A stretch of 64,000 bases of DNA from Primula veris (lineage: Eukaryota; Streptophyta; Magnoliopsida; Ericales; Primulaceae). The DNA is taken from contig OY821740.1 in NCBI GenBank assembly GCA_963682055.1, positions 42,924,795 to 42,988,794 of the forward strand. Reading direction: 5' to 3'. A model generated the notes under the pieces. That model made no database searches and was not told where the DNA came from. It saw nothing but the letters and a program-made list of their open reading frames with translations. Of the stretch, positions 63,189-64,000 are shown one piece after another. Positions within the stretch are counted from its first letter, which is position 1. The number at the start of each line of letters is the position of its first letter. The position numbers and the translations under genes were made by a program.

Positions 63189-63497
63189 GACTTTAAGATT
63201 TAAATGCAGAATCCTCTGCGTGAGTAGAAAATATTTGTAATATGGAAAAACTGCTTCTTCCATATATACTAGAATCCAATTGCACCCAAAGAAATACAGC
63301 AATAAGTATCTTTGTTTATTTGATTTTATATATTCTGGTATTTTTCTCAATTTTATGTTTTCATATCTAATGAATTTAAGACTTAAATCCAGAATCCTTT
63401 GTGTTAGTAGAAGATATTTGGAGTTTGGAAATTCTGCTCCTTCCATATATACTAGAATCCAATTGCATTCAAAGAAATACAGTAATAATAAGTATTT
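63189..63497. repeat. Two-copy 183-bp tandem duplication
   Basis: Segments 63189-63310 and 63372-63497 share TCCATATATACTAGAATCCA and flanking sequence, offset by 183 bp. It lies in the 3' flank or intron of the preceding gene. Non-coding. Confidence 0.85.
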
Positions 63498-64000
63498 GTT
63501 GGCGTCGTCACGAGTACAAATCTTCTATCTTTATTCTCTATTTCATTCCATGTCTCTTCTTATTTTAATTCAAATTTTAAATTTTCACAACTTGTTCCGC
63601 AAATTTATAATCTTTTATATTATATTGTATTCAAATTTTAAAATATTTGGGCATAATATTGTTTTAGACAATTTTTATAAGATTTAATGTTTAATTTACA
63701 CTAATTTATACATTTATTCCAAAATAAATTGCGTGTGAATTTAAAAAAATTTTAATTATTGAAATATATTGATACATGTATTATAGTAATTGTATAATTT
63801 TTTTTAAGTTTTTTAGAATTTTTTTTGGATAAAATAAAAAAAATGACACGAAAGAGGATAGAGAATAAGGGTAAAAGATACCTTCAAACTATTGCTGTAT
63901 TGCATTCTGTATATCCGAGTGAAACTTGGACGAACTAGTGCATTAGTCATCACTTATTGAATTATTGTGAACATTTTGTATCAGTAATAGTAAACTGTAA
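63498..64000. other. Right end of the window, no gene seen
   Basis: Very AT-rich. Could be the intron of the gene at 62627 or intergenic DNA. No exon resembling the missing C-terminus was found here. Confidence 0.4.

Overview
The window is nuclear DNA of a flowering plant, most likely a eudicot. It is AT-rich, with GT-AG introns, plant telomere-type TTTAGGG repeats, telo-box and site II promoter motifs on ribosomal genes, and many plant MITEs and LTR remnants. Seven genes are well supported: a kelch F-box gene (KFB/KMD type), a DVL/RTFL micropeptide, MED7, tRNA-His guanylyltransferase THG1, the Pol I/III subunit RPAC1 (AC40), RPS28 and RPS5. An eighth, small gene at the right end resembles a plant family of unknown function and is truncated or continues outside the window. 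The species cannot be read from the sequence.

Layout. 1-3 kb: a 2.76-kb Mutator-like element (96-2854) with 740-bp terminal inverted repeats, a 9-bp target duplication, inward-facing telomere-type repeats and a gag-like coding remnant. 3-11 kb: AT-rich intergenic DNA with small repeats. 11-12 kb: intronless KFB gene. 14.5-17 kb: three diverged copies of the DVL upstream region, the last leading into the DVL micropeptide gene. 18.3-25.6 kb: MED7 on the minus strand, five coding exons and a probable 4.5-kb leader intron holding transposons. 25.7-30.5 kb: a foldback element, a 1.65-kb solo LTR with a GTGGT target duplication inside a broken STIG1-like proline-rich gene, and a possible Helitron end.

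31.5-53.5 kb is a mosaic of segmental duplications around four loci: a copy of the RPAC1 promoter and exon 1 (31528-32253, carrying a MITE the original lacks), a Copia remnant, a 1.63-kb copy of THG1 exons 2-5 (32743-34372), the complete 13-exon THG1 (minus), an inverted 1.5-kb copy of the RPS28 leader exon and intron lying at the 5' end of THG1 (42303-43816), RPAC1 (plus, 9 exons) and RPS28 (plus). THG1 and RPAC1 are divergent and probably share a short promoter. RPS5 (4 exons) follows at 55.7-59.8 kb.

Functionally, RPS28, RPS5, RPAC1 and THG1 all serve the translation machinery (ribosome, rRNA/tRNA transcription, tRNA maturation), and the first three carry the telo-box/site II signature of growth-coupled genes. 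No prokaryotic or CRISPR-type system is present. The most interesting features are the mosaic that puts an RPS28 leader in front of THG1, the loss of catalytic residues in the N-terminal half of the tandem THG1, and the unusual architecture of the Mutator-like element.
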